Source: Actinophytocola glycyrrhizae
GTDB taxonomy: Bacteria > Actinomycetota > Actinomycetes > Mycobacteriales > Pseudonocardiaceae
Length of the DNA: 64,000 nt
Direction of reading: 5' to 3'
Assembly: GCF_042653545.1 (NCBI RefSeq)
Contig: NZ_JBHSIS010000017.1
Span: 1 to 64,000 of the forward strand
Numbering within the stretch: the first letter of the stretch is position 1; each line of letters starts with the position of its first letter. The notes under the pieces were generated by a model, which worked only from the letters and a program-made list of their open reading frames with translations, was not told the DNA's origin and did no database searches. Positions 17,110-26,292 of the stretch are shown piece after piece. A program made the translations under genes and the position numbers.

Positions 17110-18681
17110 TTACGCTGTCTTGGCTTCCTGTTCCTGATCGGTGTCCGCCTGCTTGCCGGTCGGGGGCACCTGCCGGAGCCGGGCGAACGCCAGTGCCGCA
17201 CCTGCCGCGGCGATGACCGCGGCGACCAGTGCGCCGAGGTTGAGCCCGCTCGTGAACGCGGCCCGCGCCGGTTCCAGCACCGCCGTCGCCACGTCCGGGG
17301 GCAGGTCCCTCGTCGCCGACACCGCGCCGTCGATGCTGTCCCGCGCCGCCGCCGAGGTCTCCGCGGGCAGGCCACCGGGCAGGCTGTCGGCGACCTCGCC
17401 GCGGTACACCGCGACGCCGATGCTGCCGATGAGCGCGATGCCCAGCGAGATGCCGAGGTCGTTCGCGGTGGTGGACAGGCCGGACGCCGCACCTGCCTTC
17501 TCCGGTGGCACGGAGCCGACCACCAGGTCGGTCGTGAGCGCCATGGCCGGGTTCACCGCCGGGTACAGCACGATGAAGCCCGCGATCAGCAGCGGCAGCC
17601 CCGCCGTGCTCTCGACCTGCGTCAGCATCAGGTAGCCGACCACCTGGACGGCGAGGCCCGCGCCGATGATGATGCCGGGACTCACCCGCCGCGCGAGGAT
17701 CGGGGACACCAGCGAGACGCAGACCAGGAGCACCGCGGCGGGCAGGATGGCGAGCGCGGTCTGCAGCGGGGACAGGGCCGCGACCAGCTGAAGGTACTGC
17801 GTGAACATCAGGTACACGCCACCCATGCCCGCCGCGGCCAGGACGAACACGCCGAGCGCGCCGCTGACCGTGCGGTTGGCGAACAGCCGCACGTCGAGCA
17901 GTGGCGCATCGATGCGCAGCTGGCGCAGCACGAACCAGACGCCGAACGCGATCCCGGCCGCGATCGTGCCGAGCGCGACGCCGAGCGAGTCGTCCTTCGC
18001 GAGGGACTTCACGCCGTAGATGAACGGCAGGAGCGTGGCGAGCAGCAGACCGACGGACAGCAGGTCCAGCTTGCTGCCCCACGAGTCGGTGTGCGCGGGC
18101 AGCAGCAGCGGCGCGCCGACGACGACGATCACCATGACCGGCACCGCCACCAGGAACGTGGCCCGCCACGAGAACGCCTCCAGCAGGACGGCGGACAGGA
18201 TCGGGCCGAGCGTGACACCGGCGGAGATGCTGGCGGCCCACACGCCGATCGCGACACCGCGCTGCTTGGCGTTGTGGAACATGGAGAAGATCAGGCCGAG
18301 CGTGGAGGGCATCTGCGTCGCGGCGGCGACGCCGAGCACCGCGCGCCACAGGATCATCAGCGCCGGGTCGTCGGTGTACGCGGCGAGGATCGACACGATC
18401 CCGAACACCGCGGCGCCGACGATCAGCAGCCGCCTGCGGCCGATCTTGTCGGCCAGCGTGCCCATGGCGACGAGGAAGCCGGCCATGGTGAAGCCGTAGA
18501 TGTCGAGGATCCACAGCAGCTCGGTGCTGCTCGGCTCGAGGTCCCTGGCGATGTGCGGGATGGCCAGGAACAGGATCGTCAGCATCATGAACAGGAGCAG
18601 GGAGGGAAGTACGAGCAGGCCCAGTCCCAGCCACTCCCTGCGACCGGCTCGTGGCCCGGACGACGTGTTCGCAGAGGACAT
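17110..18681 (-). CDS. MFS drug exporter, DHA2 family (14 TM)
   Basis: 523 residues with about 14 hydrophobic helices, starting LGLGLLVLPSLLLFMMLTILF. Motif A is present as GTLADKIGRRRLL after TM2, and motif C-like GVTLGPILSAVLLE follows in TM5. This is the architecture of H+-coupled multidrug exporters such as QacA/EmrB. It probably exports the product of the first cluster or confers resistance. It is transcribed before the acyl-CoA dehydrogenase. Upstream, divergent to the TenA-like gene, a partly palindromic sequence (18728-18748) could be a repressor site. Confidence 0.9.
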   Translation of the reverse strand: MSSANTSSGPRAGRREWLGLGLLVLPSLLLFMMLTILFLAIPHIARDLEPSSTELLWILDIYGFTMAGFLVAMGTLADKIGRRRLLIVGAAVFGIVSILAAYTDDPALMILWRAVLGVAAATQMPSTLGLIFSMFHNAKQRGVAIGVWAASISAGVTLGPILSAVLLEAFSWRATFLVAVPVMVIVVVGAPLLLPAHTDSWGSKLDLLSVGLLLATLLPFIYGVKSLAKDDSLGVALGTIAAGIAFGVWFVLRQLRIDAPLLDVRLFANRTVSGALGVFVLAAAGMGGVYLMFTQYLQLVAALSPLQTALAILPAAVLLVCVSLVSPILARRVSPGIIIGAGLAVQVVGYLMLTQVESTAGLPLLIAGFIVLYPAVNPAMALTTDLVVGSVPPEKAGAASGLSTTANDLGISLGIALIGSIGVAVYRGEVADSLPGGLPAETSAAARDSIDGAVSATRDLPPDVATAVLEPARAAFTSGLNLGALVAAVIAAAGAALAFARLRQVPPTGKQADTDQEQEAKTA

Positions 18682-18727
18682 CGGTGTTCCCTTCGTGACT
18701 CTCGGCTGATCGATGTTGGACCGAGCG

Positions 18728-18748
18728 TACCCTACCGGGGTATGGGTA
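18728..18748. promoter_or_regulatory. Possible repressor operator upstream of the MFS exporter
   Basis: TACCC and GGGTA flank TACCGGGGTAT, itself a near palindrome, in the divergent promoter region of the exporter and TenA-like genes. Exporter genes are often controlled by TetR-family repressors at such sites. No repressor gene is adjacent, so this is tentative. Confidence 0.3.
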
Positions 18749-18872
18749 TGGAACCAGTGTCGGCGGCCGCCAGCTCGACCCTGACAAGAAGGCCTTGCGG
18801 TGCACTGGTAACACGCTCGCGGCGCACTCGCGTCCCTGGACGGCGGCCGATACCCCGTGCTGGTATGTCACC

Positions 18873-19520
18873 ATGACCGACATCGTCTCGCGCGCGCGGA
18901 TCGAGATCGCCAGGCACGCGACCGGCAACCGGTTCGTCGACCTGCTCGAGACCGGTGCCGTGCCGCGGGAGCGGTTGCGGTGGCTCGCGGGCGAGCTGTA
19001 CCGGCTGGTCGGCAGTGACCGGCGCAGCCAGGCCGTGCTCGCGGCGCGGTTCCCCGCGCCACCGGCAGGCGACCTGTTCCTCGCGCTCGCCCAGGGCGAG
19101 GCGGAGGCGCTGACACTGCTGGACGACTTCGCGGCCGAGGTCGGCATGGGGGCGGCCGAGGTGGCCGCGTACGAGCCGCTGCCGCTCGCGCAGGCCTACC
19201 CCGCGTACCTGACGCAGGTGGCGGTGTTCGGTCCGAGCAGTGCGATGGCGCTGGCACTGCTGGCGAACGTGGCCGAGTCCGGTGGCACCTACGCCAGGGT
19301 GGCTGCGGCGCTGCGGGCCAGGTACGGGTTGTCCGAGAAGGCGGTCGGCCACTTCCTGTTCTTCTCCGAGACCCCGCGGGAACTGCTCGACCAGGCCGGT
19401 GCCGTGCTCGCGGCCGGGCTGGCGAACGGCGAGGACGCCGACGAGGCCGTGCGGACCGCACGGATCGTCAGCGCACTGGAAGCCGCTTTTTGGGATGCCC
19501 TCGCCGACGGCCTCGCATAG
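18873..19520 (+). CDS. TenA/PqqC-like haem-oxygenase-fold protein
   Basis: 215 residues, all alpha-helical. ARIEIARHATGNRFVDLLETG and RLRWLAGELYRLVGSDRRS resemble the start of thiaminase II (TenA) and PqqC-like helical bundles, and the length fits. The Cys nucleophile of thiaminase II is not evident, so thiaminase activity is doubtful; many such proteins are non-haem di-iron oxidases or have unknown roles. It is divergent from the MFS gene and precedes the MOSC gene by 11 bases, hence probably in one transcript. No tie to the biosynthetic genes is clear. Confidence 0.65.
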   Translation: MTDIVSRARIEIARHATGNRFVDLLETGAVPRERLRWLAGELYRLVGSDRRSQAVLAARFPAPPAGDLFLALAQGEAEALTLLDDFAAEVGMGAAEVAAYEPLPLAQAYPAYLTQVAVFGPSSAMALALLANVAESGGTYARVAAALRARYGLSEKAVGHFLFFSETPRELLDQAGAVLAAGLANGEDADEAVRTARIVSALEAAFWDALADGLA

Positions 19521-19531
19521 CATCCCCGTTC

Positions 19532-20182
19532 ATGCCCCTTCTCCAGTCCGTGAACGTCGGTGTGCCGAGGGACAACCCCTGGAAGACCTCCGGGACCACG
19601 GGAATCGACAAGCGGCCGGTGAGCGGGCCCGTCGCGGTCCGCGCGCCCGGACCGAAGGGGACCGGTGCGGTCGGGCTGGCCGGGGACCGGGTGTACGACA
19701 TCCGCCACCACGGCGGCGACGACCAGGCGGTGTACGCGTACGCCCGTGAGGGCCTCGACCGCTGGGCCGAGCGCCTCGGCAGGCCCCTGTCCGACGGCGT
19801 GTTCGGCGAGAACATGACCACGACCGGCCTGGACGTGGACGGCGCGCTGGTCGGTGAGCGCTGGCGCATCGGGGCCGACGTGGTGCTGGAGGTGTCCGGC
19901 CCCCGCATCCCGTGCGGCACGTTCCAGGGCTGGATGGCCGAAAGCGGCTGGCTCAGGACGTTCACCGCCGCGGCCGAGCCGGGTGCCTACCTCCGGGTGC
20001 TCGAACCCGGCGAGATCCAGGCGGGTGACGGGGTCACCGTCGTCCACCGGCCGGACCACGACGTGACCGTCGCGCTCGTGTTCCGCGCGCTGACCACGAA
20101 CCCCGACCTGCTGCCGCGGCTCCTGGTCGCCGACGCGCTGCCCGCCGAGGACATGGCGACGGTCCGCAGGCGGGTCGGCTGA
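19532..20182 (+). CDS. MOSC domain protein
   Basis: 216 residues. Signature segments are GLAGDRVYDIRHHGGDDQAVYAYAREGLDRW (start of the MOSC core), GVFGENMTTTGLDVDG, and the conserved Cys of SGPRIPCGTFQ. Its arrangement is that of the YiiM group, which reduces N-hydroxylated bases and related compounds with a molybdenum cofactor. Start ATG 19532 is the first in frame after the TenA-like stop (11-base gap). A detoxification or reduction role is inferred from family. It faces the PNPOx-fold gene tail to tail across a palindromic repeat. Confidence 0.88.
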   Translation: MPLLQSVNVGVPRDNPWKTSGTTGIDKRPVSGPVAVRAPGPKGTGAVGLAGDRVYDIRHHGGDDQAVYAYAREGLDRWAERLGRPLSDGVFGENMTTTGLDVDGALVGERWRIGADVVLEVSGPRIPCGTFQGWMAESGWLRTFTAAAEPGAYLRVLEPGEIQAGDGVTVVHRPDHDVTVALVFRALTTNPDLLPRLLVADALPAEDMATVRRRVG

Positions 20183-20228
20183 TCATCAGGCACGACCCCC
20201 ACACCCACGCGGGCGCCCGAGACGGGGC

Positions 20229-20311
20229 TGAAAGGCGCGTTCACGGCACAACAAAGTGCCGTCAATGGGCCGTTCAGGGCGCCCAGCGCCCTGAACGCGC
20301 CTTTCAGGGCA
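20229..20311. repeat. Palindromic intergenic repeat, copy 2 (full length)
   Basis: The most complete copy: starts TGAAAGGCGCGTTCACGGCA and ends TGAACGCGCCTTTCAGGGCA, so its ends are inverted. The centre has GGGCGCCCAGCGCCC. It lies between convergent genes and its right end supplies the stop codon and last two codons (ATG CCC TGA) of the PNPOx-fold gene. Confidence 0.85.
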
Positions 20312-20831
20312 TGGCGTCCGTGGGCTGGAACCCCGTCAGCTCGGTCAGCGGGACCTCGACGCGGCGGTCGATGCGGTCCTCCGCCCACGTGCGGGTGTCG
20401 ACGAGCCACCACTGCTCGACCTCCACCAGGTACAGCCGGTGCGGTGCCGGGGCCACGAGCGCCGACGGCGGCAGTGTCCACTCGGCACGGTCGCGGGCGT
20501 CGGGCAGCACCGCGTCGTAGAACGTGCCGTGGTACCGCTGCACCTCCGCCGTGGTCAGCTCGCGGCACACCCCGGTGAACTGCGCGCCGTCCACCGCCAT
20601 CAGCTCGCCGCCCGCCACGAACAGCGAGCCGCTGACCAGTGGCCGGGTGGCGATGTCGTTGCTGTGCCGGGACTGGACCGCCGAACCGAACAGGAACCGC
20701 AGCGGGTCGGCGAGCCACGCGTACTGCAGCACCGCCGACCACGGCTGCTCGTTGGTGGACACGGTGGCGAGCGAGAGGTACCGCGCCTCGTCGAGCAGCC
20801 TGCGGGTTCTCGTCGCCAGGCTCACGGTCAC
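20304..20831 (-). CDS. Pyridoxamine 5'-phosphate oxidase-fold (FMN-binding) protein
   Basis: 175 residues. The N-terminus (LLDEARYLSLATVSTNEQPWSAVLQYAW) is the split-barrel start of PNPOx-like proteins, which bind FMN or F420. GTG 20831 overlaps the P450 stop (GTGA), so it is translationally coupled to the P450. It could be a flavin/F420-dependent reductase or a flavin binder assisting the P450. The 3' end lies within a palindromic repeat, giving the C-terminus DAMP. Confidence 0.78.
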   Translation of the reverse strand: MTVSLATRTRRLLDEARYLSLATVSTNEQPWSAVLQYAWLADPLRFLFGSAVQSRHSNDIATRPLVSGSLFVAGGELMAVDGAQFTGVCRELTTAEVQRYHGTFYDAVLPDARDRAEWTLPPSALVAPAPHRLYLVEVEQWWLVDTRTWAEDRIDRRVEVPLTELTGFQPTDAMP

Positions 20832-22075
20832 GCGGCCTTCACCGCGCGGTGGCGCAGCAGGACCGGCAGCGCGGCGACGTCGTTGGCGATGAACGAGTGC
20901 AGCGGCTGCACGTCCGAGGGAGCGACGGCCAGCGCGAGGTCGGGGAAGCGGGCGAACAGCGCGGGCACCGCGACGTGCGCCTCCAGCCGGGCGAGCCGCG
21001 CGCCGGGGCAGAAGTGCGGGCCGGCGCCGAACGCGATGTGCTCCTTGTCCGCGCGGTCGATGTCGTACACGTGCGGGTTCTCGTGGACGCCGGGGTCGCG
21101 GCCGTGCCCGAGGTAGTTGATCAGGATGGCGTCGCCCGCGCGGATGACCACGCCCTCACCGAGGTCGATGTCCTCCTTCGCCCACCGCATCGGCAGCGAC
21201 GACACCGGGCAGTGCACGCGCAGCGCCTCCTCGATCGCGTCGGTCCAGCGGGCCGGGTCGGCGAGGACGGTGGCGAGCTGGTCCGGGTTGGCGAGCAGCT
21301 CGCGCACCGTGTGGTCGATCAGCGACACCGTGGTCTGGCTGCCGCCGCCGATCAGCAGGAGCAGCATGTCCACCAGCTCCTGCTCCGCGAGCGGCGCCTC
21401 ACCCTCGACGCGGGCGGCGATCAGGAAGCTCGTCAGGTCGTCGGCGGGCTCGCGCCGCTTCAGGTCGATGAGCGTGCGCATCGCCACGTTCATGTCGGTG
21501 TAGACGGCCGCGGACTCCTCCTCCGGCACGTTGTCGGTGTTGAGCACCACGCGCAGGATCCGCAGCACCTCGGGCCGCAGGTCGTCCGGCACACCGAACA
21601 GGTCGCAGATCATCCTGGTCGGCAGCTGCTGCGAGTACGCGGTGTGCAGGTCGAGCGGCTCGTCCGCGGGGCGGGTCGCCAGGTCGTCGAGCAGGTTCGC
21701 GGCGATCGCCTCCAGGTGCGGGCGCATCGCGTCGATCCGCTTCGGGGTCAGCGCGGGCGCGACCATCTTGCGCAGCCGCTGGTGCTCGCGACCCTCCGCG
21801 GTGGACATCGACTCCACGTCCACCCACGGCGAGAGCCACTTCACCTCACCCGGCTGGTAGCCGGCCACGTTCTTCTTGACGTTGCGGGACACGCCCGGGT
21901 GCAGCAGCAGCTGCCGCACCACGTCACCCCTGGTGACCACCCAGGCGGGGAAGCCCTCAGGCAGCTCGACGGCGACCGCGGGGCCCTGCGCCCGGAGCTT
22001 GTCGATCTGCTCGTACATGCACCGTCCACCCCTGCTGTCGATCTGCGTGCCGGGGGTGGCGCTGAACCCGATCAT
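20828..22075 (-). CDS. Cytochrome P450
   Basis: 415 residues from ATG 22075, chosen because AGGAGGGG lies 4 bases upstream; upstream codons in frame look non-coding. The I-helix is LLLIGGGSQTTVSL with the oxygen-activating Thr, the K-helix ExxR is EEALRVH, and the haem loop is FGAGPHFCPGARLAR with the Cys ligand. This is a class I bacterial P450, similar in size to CYP105/107 enzymes that tailor natural products. It needs ferredoxin and reductase from elsewhere. It could act in either of the two clusters in the window; distance favours the first. Confidence 0.93.
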   Translation of the reverse strand: MIGFSATPGTQIDSRGGRCMYEQIDKLRAQGPAVAVELPEGFPAWVVTRGDVVRQLLLHPGVSRNVKKNVAGYQPGEVKWLSPWVDVESMSTAEGREHQRLRKMVAPALTPKRIDAMRPHLEAIAANLLDDLATRPADEPLDLHTAYSQQLPTRMICDLFGVPDDLRPEVLRILRVVLNTDNVPEEESAAVYTDMNVAMRTLIDLKRREPADDLTSFLIAARVEGEAPLAEQELVDMLLLLIGGGSQTTVSLIDHTVRELLANPDQLATVLADPARWTDAIEEALRVHCPVSSLPMRWAKEDIDLGEGVVIRAGDAILINYLGHGRDPGVHENPHVYDIDRADKEHIAFGAGPHFCPGARLARLEAHVAVPALFARFPDLALAVAPSDVQPLHSFIANDVAALPVLLRHRAVKAA

Positions 22076-22377
22076 GTTGCCCCTCCTGGGAAAGTACGCG
22101 CGAGCAAGGACCGTGGGATTGGCCGAGGCGACAGGGGCGAAAGTAACCGCCGCGCGCCGCGGTGCGGAATGCTGGAGCCCGGCTCGTACGGCGGTGGCGA
22201 CCGCGAACGCGCAGGCCACGGCGGTCCGGGAGGCGGTACTCCAGGCGGATCAGTCCCGAATTCGAGTGTGGTGCACAGCGCGGGGCGAGTGCCGCACCAC
22301 ACTCGCGCGTCCACGCACACGCGCCGCACCGCCGCAACGACGTGTTTGAGGTCGAGCTGAGCGGCTAGGCGACAGGT
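22076..22377. other. Divergent promoter region, no gene seen
   Basis: About 300 bases between the minus-strand P450 and the plus-strand DUF2795 gene. I see no convincing short gene or clear hairpin; it should hold both promoters. Confidence 0.4.
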
Positions 22378-22575
22378 ATGCAGGCGACGCACATGCAGGC
22401 GCAGAAGACGGTCGACGGCATCGAGTTCCCGGTCGGCAAGGCCGGCCTGGTCGGCTACGCGGCCCGCCGCGGCGCCGACGAGGAACTGCTCGCCGACCTG
22501 GAGCAACTGCCGGAACGGGTCTACGACGGCCCGAACGCGGTCGGCGCGGCCTTCGCGGCCGTCACCGGCCGCTGA
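22378..22575 (+). CDS. DUF2795 protein 1
   Basis: 65 residues. GIEFPVGKAGLVGYAARRGADEELLADLEQLPERVYDGPNAVGAAFAAV matches DUF2795, small actinobacterial helical proteins of unknown role. A second copy lies 157 bases downstream; the two share the YDGPNAV motif. The ATG at 22393 is an alternative start. No function is assigned. Confidence 0.75.
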   Translation: MQATHMQAQKTVDGIEFPVGKAGLVGYAARRGADEELLADLEQLPERVYDGPNAVGAAFAAVTGR

Positions 22576-22732
22576 CGGTGGCGGTCGACCACCTGGTCAC
22601 CTCGGCCTCCCGGTTCCCGGTGGGGATGACCACGTCGACCCGTGTCGGCATGACGAACCCGCCCGGTCTGCTGTGGTTTAGGCGGGCCCGTCCCGGCAAG
22701 CCGTGTCGGACCGACACCGAAAGGAGAACGAG

Positions 22733-22930
22733 ATGGCTGACCCGAACCCGAACCCGATTCAGATGCAGAAGTACCTCGGCGGGATGGACTACCCGGCGGG
22801 CCGGGACGAGATCGTCGAGCACGCCCGGGAGAAGGGCGCCGACGACGACGTGCTGCGGCACCTGCAGGCGATCCCGGACCGCCAGTACGACGGCCCGAAC
22901 GCCGTGAGCAAGGAGTTCAGCGACGCCTGA
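22733..22930 (+). CDS. DUF2795 protein 2
   Basis: 65 residues from ATG 22733, with AAAGGAGAA upstream. YLGGMDYPAGRDEIVEHAREKGADDDVLRHLQAIPDRQYDGPNAVSKEF is a better match to DUF2795 than the first copy. The pair looks like a tandem duplication that has diverged. Function unknown. Confidence 0.85.
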   Translation: MADPNPNPIQMQKYLGGMDYPAGRDEIVEHAREKGADDDVLRHLQAIPDRQYDGPNAVSKEFSDA

Positions 22931-23151
22931 CTGGGACAGGGCCGCCGCAGCCGGGGTACGGCGCCGACCACATCAGGACCCGCACCTTCGAGGAGTCCGT
23001 CCGGAACCGCCCGGCGCCCTGCTCCGGCTGCTCGGCCGTGGACAGCCTGTCCTCTTCGCGCAGTGGCGCGTCTGAGCCACCCGCGATGCGCTGACTCTCC
23101 GGGCCCTCTTGGCACGATCAGTGACGAGATCGTCACGGCCAGGAGGAACCC

Positions 23152-23572
23152 ATGAAGAGAAGGCTCGGGACATTTGGCCGTCGCGCTGGCAGCGGTGGCT
23201 GTCGCGCTGGCAGCGGTGGCTGTCGCGCTCACCGTGCCGTCGACGGCGGCCGCGAACACGGCGGCGGCCTGCCCCGGCTACGGGAACGGCGAGTCGCTCG
23301 CCAACTGGAACCGGTCCGGCTTCAACGCCAGCCCGCCTGCCGGGTGGCAGATCATCCAGGTCCCGTACCACGCGGGGGTGTTCCCGGTCGTGGACCGGCT
23401 GACGCTCGACGCGTCGGTAGCGGAGGGGACCGCGAAGCTCGACCGTGCCGTGGGTGACTTCCACGCCGCGTCCCCCGGCGCCCGGCTCGTCCTCGCCGGG
23501 CTCGTGCCGCGGCCGGTGCTCGACCACCTCGCCGCGACCTCGCCGTGGTTCGAGCTGATCCAGGCCGCCTGA
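23152..23572 (+). pseudogene. Secreted cutinase/PE-PPE-like protein with frameshift in the signal peptide
   Basis: ATG 23152 with AGGAGG upstream opens MKRRLGT, but the hydrophobic region and the rest lie in the next frame, beginning LAVALAAVAVAL at 23174. Removing one T from TTTGG at 23172 joins them into a normal Sec signal peptide (Lys-Arg-Arg, long Ala/Val core, STAAA). The mature part (WQIIQVPYHAGVFPV..LTLDASVAEGTAKL..GARLVLAG) resembles the first half of cutinase/PE-PPE alpha/beta hydrolases but ends before the usual GxSxG motif. So it is either a degraded gene or a sequencing error on top of a short gene. A 19-base direct repeat (CGCTGGCAGCGGTGGCTGT) lies in the signal region. Confidence 0.55.
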
Positions 23573-23854
23573 CCGGGGACCACCACCGGCCCGTTCCGCG
23601 CGCGTGAGGGCGGCGTGCGCGGAACGGGACGCGGCATGCGGACCAATCCGCTGCACCGCTCGGCTGAACTTGTTCCCACCACGGGGGCAAACGTTCACAA
23701 GAGAACGCAGTGAGACCGCTCAACTCTCTTGTGTCACCGCCGTCATACGACAAATGTGGAGACCGTTCGCGCGAACATCTGCTCCATCTCCATCCACAGT
23801 CGACTCCCAACGAGGGCGGGAGTCCGGCTGCCCTGCAAAAGGAGAGCCACACAC

Positions 23855-25432
23855 ATGGGAGAGTCACGCGCTAGCTCGAAGAGACGAGTTCTCGGGGCCA
23901 CGGTGGCCGCGGCGACGGCCGCACTGATCGGCATGGGCTTCGGGACCACGGTGGCACAGGCGGCCGAGGGTGACGTCCTGTACGCCGGCGCAGCCGACGC
24001 GATCAAGGACAGCTACATCGTCGTGTTCAAGGACTCGGCGATGTCCGCGCAGAGCGTCGGGGACCAGGTGTCGAACCTGGCCTCGAAGTACGGCGGCAAG
24101 GTGGACTACACCTACACGGCCGCGCTCCGGGGCTTCGCGGGCTCGATGAGTGCGGACGCCGCACGCAAGCTCGCCGCCGACCCGAGTGTGGCCTACGTGC
24201 AGCAGAACCGGGCCGTGCACACCACTGTGGACCAGCTCAACCCGCCGTCGTGGGGCGAGGACCGCGTCGACCAGCGCAACCTGCCGCTGGACAGCAAGTA
24301 CTCGTACTCGACCACGGCGAGCAACGTCACCGCGTACGTGATCGACACCGGCATCCGCACCACCCACCAGGACTTCGGCAACCGCGCCACGTGGGGCACC
24401 AACACCACAGGGGACGGCAACAACACCGACTGCAACGGCCACGGCACGCACGTGGCTGGCACCATCGGCGGCAACGCCCACGGCCTGGCAAAGGGCGTTC
24501 GCCTGGTCGCCGTGAAGGTGCTGGACTGCAACGGTTCCGGCTCGTTCGCCGGTGTCGCGGCCGGCATCGACTGGGTGACCCAGAACCACACCTCCGGCCC
24601 GGCCGTCGCGAACATGAGCCTCGGTGCCCAGGGTTCCGACGCCGCCACGGAGAACGCGGTCCGCAACTCGATCGCCGACGGCGTCACCTACGCGATCGCG
24701 TCCGGCAACTCCAACTCCAACGCGTGCAACTTCACCCCGGCCCGCGTGACCGAGGCGATCACGGTCAACGCGTCCACGAGGACCGACGCGCGTGCCTCGT
24801 TCTCGAACTGGGGCAACTGCACGGACATCTTCGCGCCGGGCCAGGACATCACGTCGACGTGGCGCACCAGCGACACCTCCACCAACACGATCAGCGGCAC
24901 GTCGATGGCCGCCCCGCACGTGGCGGGCGCCGCGGCACTGTACCTGGCCGACAACCCGGCCGCGTCCCCGGCGACTGTCCAGTCCACGATGAAGACCAAC
25001 GCCACGCCGAACAAGATCACCAACCCGGGCACCGGTTCCCCGAACGCCCTGCTCTACACCGGCACCGGTGGCGTGACCCCGCCCAACCCCTGCGCGGCGG
25101 TCACCAACGGCACCAACTACAACATCAATGACCACGCGACGGTGAACAGCCCGATCTCGGTGTCCGGCTGCACGGGCAACGGTGGCGCCTCGGCGACCGT
25201 CGCGGTCGGCATCGTCCACACCTACATCGGTGACCTGGTCGTCGACCTCGTCGCTCCCGACGGTTCGGTGTACAACCTGCACAACCGCTCCGGCGGCAGT
25301 GCGAACAACATCAACCAGACCTACACGGTGAACCTGTCCGGTGAGACCGCCAACGGCAGCTGGAACCTCCGCGTCCGCGACGCGGCCAGCGCCGACACCG
25401 GCTACATCAACACCTGGACGCTCGACCTCTGA
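23855..25432 (+). CDS. Secreted S8 (aqualysin-like) serine protease with C-terminal P domain
   Basis: 525 residues from ATG 23855 with AAAAGGAG upstream. Signal peptide 1-36 (KRR then a hydrophobic core, AQA). Inhibitor I9 propeptide about 48-130 (SYIVVFKDS). Catalytic triad: Asp in YVIDTGI, His in NGHGTHVAGTI, Ser in GTSMAAPHVAG. After a short linker (GGVTPPNPC) the last 100 residues form a proprotein convertase P domain (VGIVHTYIGDLVVDLVAPDGS). It is an extracellular endopeptidase matured by propeptide removal. It is monocistronic and followed by a hairpin. No connection to the clusters is suggested. Confidence 0.95.
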   Translation: MGESRASSKRRVLGATVAAATAALIGMGFGTTVAQAAEGDVLYAGAADAIKDSYIVVFKDSAMSAQSVGDQVSNLASKYGGKVDYTYTAALRGFAGSMSADAARKLAADPSVAYVQQNRAVHTTVDQLNPPSWGEDRVDQRNLPLDSKYSYSTTASNVTAYVIDTGIRTTHQDFGNRATWGTNTTGDGNNTDCNGHGTHVAGTIGGNAHGLAKGVRLVAVKVLDCNGSGSFAGVAAGIDWVTQNHTSGPAVANMSLGAQGSDAATENAVRNSIADGVTYAIASGNSNSNACNFTPARVTEAITVNASTRTDARASFSNWGNCTDIFAPGQDITSTWRTSDTSTNTISGTSMAAPHVAGAAALYLADNPAASPATVQSTMKTNATPNKITNPGTGSPNALLYTGTGGVTPPNPCAAVTNGTNYNINDHATVNSPISVSGCTGNGGASATVAVGIVHTYIGDLVVDLVAPDGSVYNLHNRSGGSANNINQTYTVNLSGETANGSWNLRVRDAASADTGYINTWTLDL

Positions 25433-25457
25433 TCGACTGTCCTGATGTGACATGAAC

Positions 25458-25496
25458 GGCGGGTGGCGCCGGTCTCCCCGACCAGCGCCACCCGCC
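25458..25496 (+). terminator. Terminator hairpin after the S8 protease
   Basis: GGCGGGTGGCGC pairs with GCGCCACCCGCC, 26 bases past the stop codon, around a 15-base loop. Confidence 0.65.
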
Positions 25497-25665
25497 TCGT
25501 GCCACGCGAGCCGCTCCCTCGTCACCACTCCCGGCACCGCACGACACGGGACGACCACCCGCCCGACCCCACCCCACGTGTATCCGCGCAGGCAGCCGTC
25601 GCGGACAAGGACCACGACCACACCCGTTCGGCACGCGAACGTGACGGCCTTCACCCCCACGCGGG

Positions 25666-26019
25666 CTACCGCGAAGCGGGGAGGAAGGCGAGCCGCGCGT
25701 GCGAACGGGCCACCGCCTGCCGCACCGCCCTGCTCCCCGGCACGACCAGCATGGTGCTGCCGAGCGCACCGCACCGCTCGTGATGGTCCATCAGCACCGC
25801 GAGCCCGGCCGCGCCGAGGAAGCTCACCCCGGTGAGGTCCACGACCACCGGCGCGGGCGGCGACACGGCCGCTTCCGCGTCCGCGAGCGTCGCGTCCAAC
25901 GTCCCCGCGGTGTCCGTGTCCAGCTCACCCGTGACCCGGACCAGCACCAGCCGCCCCTCGACCACCAGCGTCGTCGGGTGGGGTCGTCCCCGCTTCCCAG
26001 CTCGAATGTCACCAGCCAC
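25666..26019 (-). CDS. STAS-domain anti-sigma factor antagonist
   Basis: 117 residues from GTG 26019 (GGGGAGG four bases upstream). VVDLTGVSFLGAAGLAVLMDHHERC is the STAS phospho-acceptor region: the Ser of the FLG/SAA loop is replaced, as SFLGAAGL has Ser before Phe; this is common in actinobacterial members. Such proteins bind anti-sigma kinases and free SigB/SigF-type factors. The kinase partner is not next to it. It stands alone in this region. Confidence 0.85.
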   Translation of the reverse strand: MAGDIRAGKRGRPHPTTLVVEGRLVLVRVTGELDTDTAGTLDATLADAEAAVSPPAPVVVDLTGVSFLGAAGLAVLMDHHERCGALGSTMLVVPGSRAVRQAVARSHARLAFLPASR

Positions 26020-26224
26020 ATGACCTCCCCAGCAGCGGTTATGACGCTCAGCACCCTTGTTGTCACCCTAGGCACGCGGGGTGGTTGGCCGCCAGTCGGC
26101 GCTGGGCGGCGTGTCCACGTGGTCCCGGGGACCGACCGGGGAGCTTGCCACTGTCGCGTCGTCCCACTTGGACTTCGGGCGTTCGACCACGATCACGTCC
26201 GGTCGTGACGGCGGGCACGCATCG

Positions 26225-26292
26225 ACGGCACAACGAGTGCCGTGAATGGGCCGTTCAGGGCGCTGAGCGCCCTGAACGCGCCTTTCAGGGCA
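26225..26292. repeat. Palindromic intergenic repeat, copy 3 (left end missing)
   Basis: Begins ACGGCACAACGAGTGCCGTG and ends CGCGCCTTTCAGGGCA, with GGGCGCTGAGCGCCC in the centre. Its right end overlaps the stop codon of the sigma-factor gene, giving the C-terminus SAMP, as in copy 2. Confidence 0.85.

Noticed and set aside
15406..18876. 1156-codon open frame on the plus strand
   Set aside because: Shadow of the acyl-CoA dehydrogenase and MFS genes; low-complexity and without recognisable domains.
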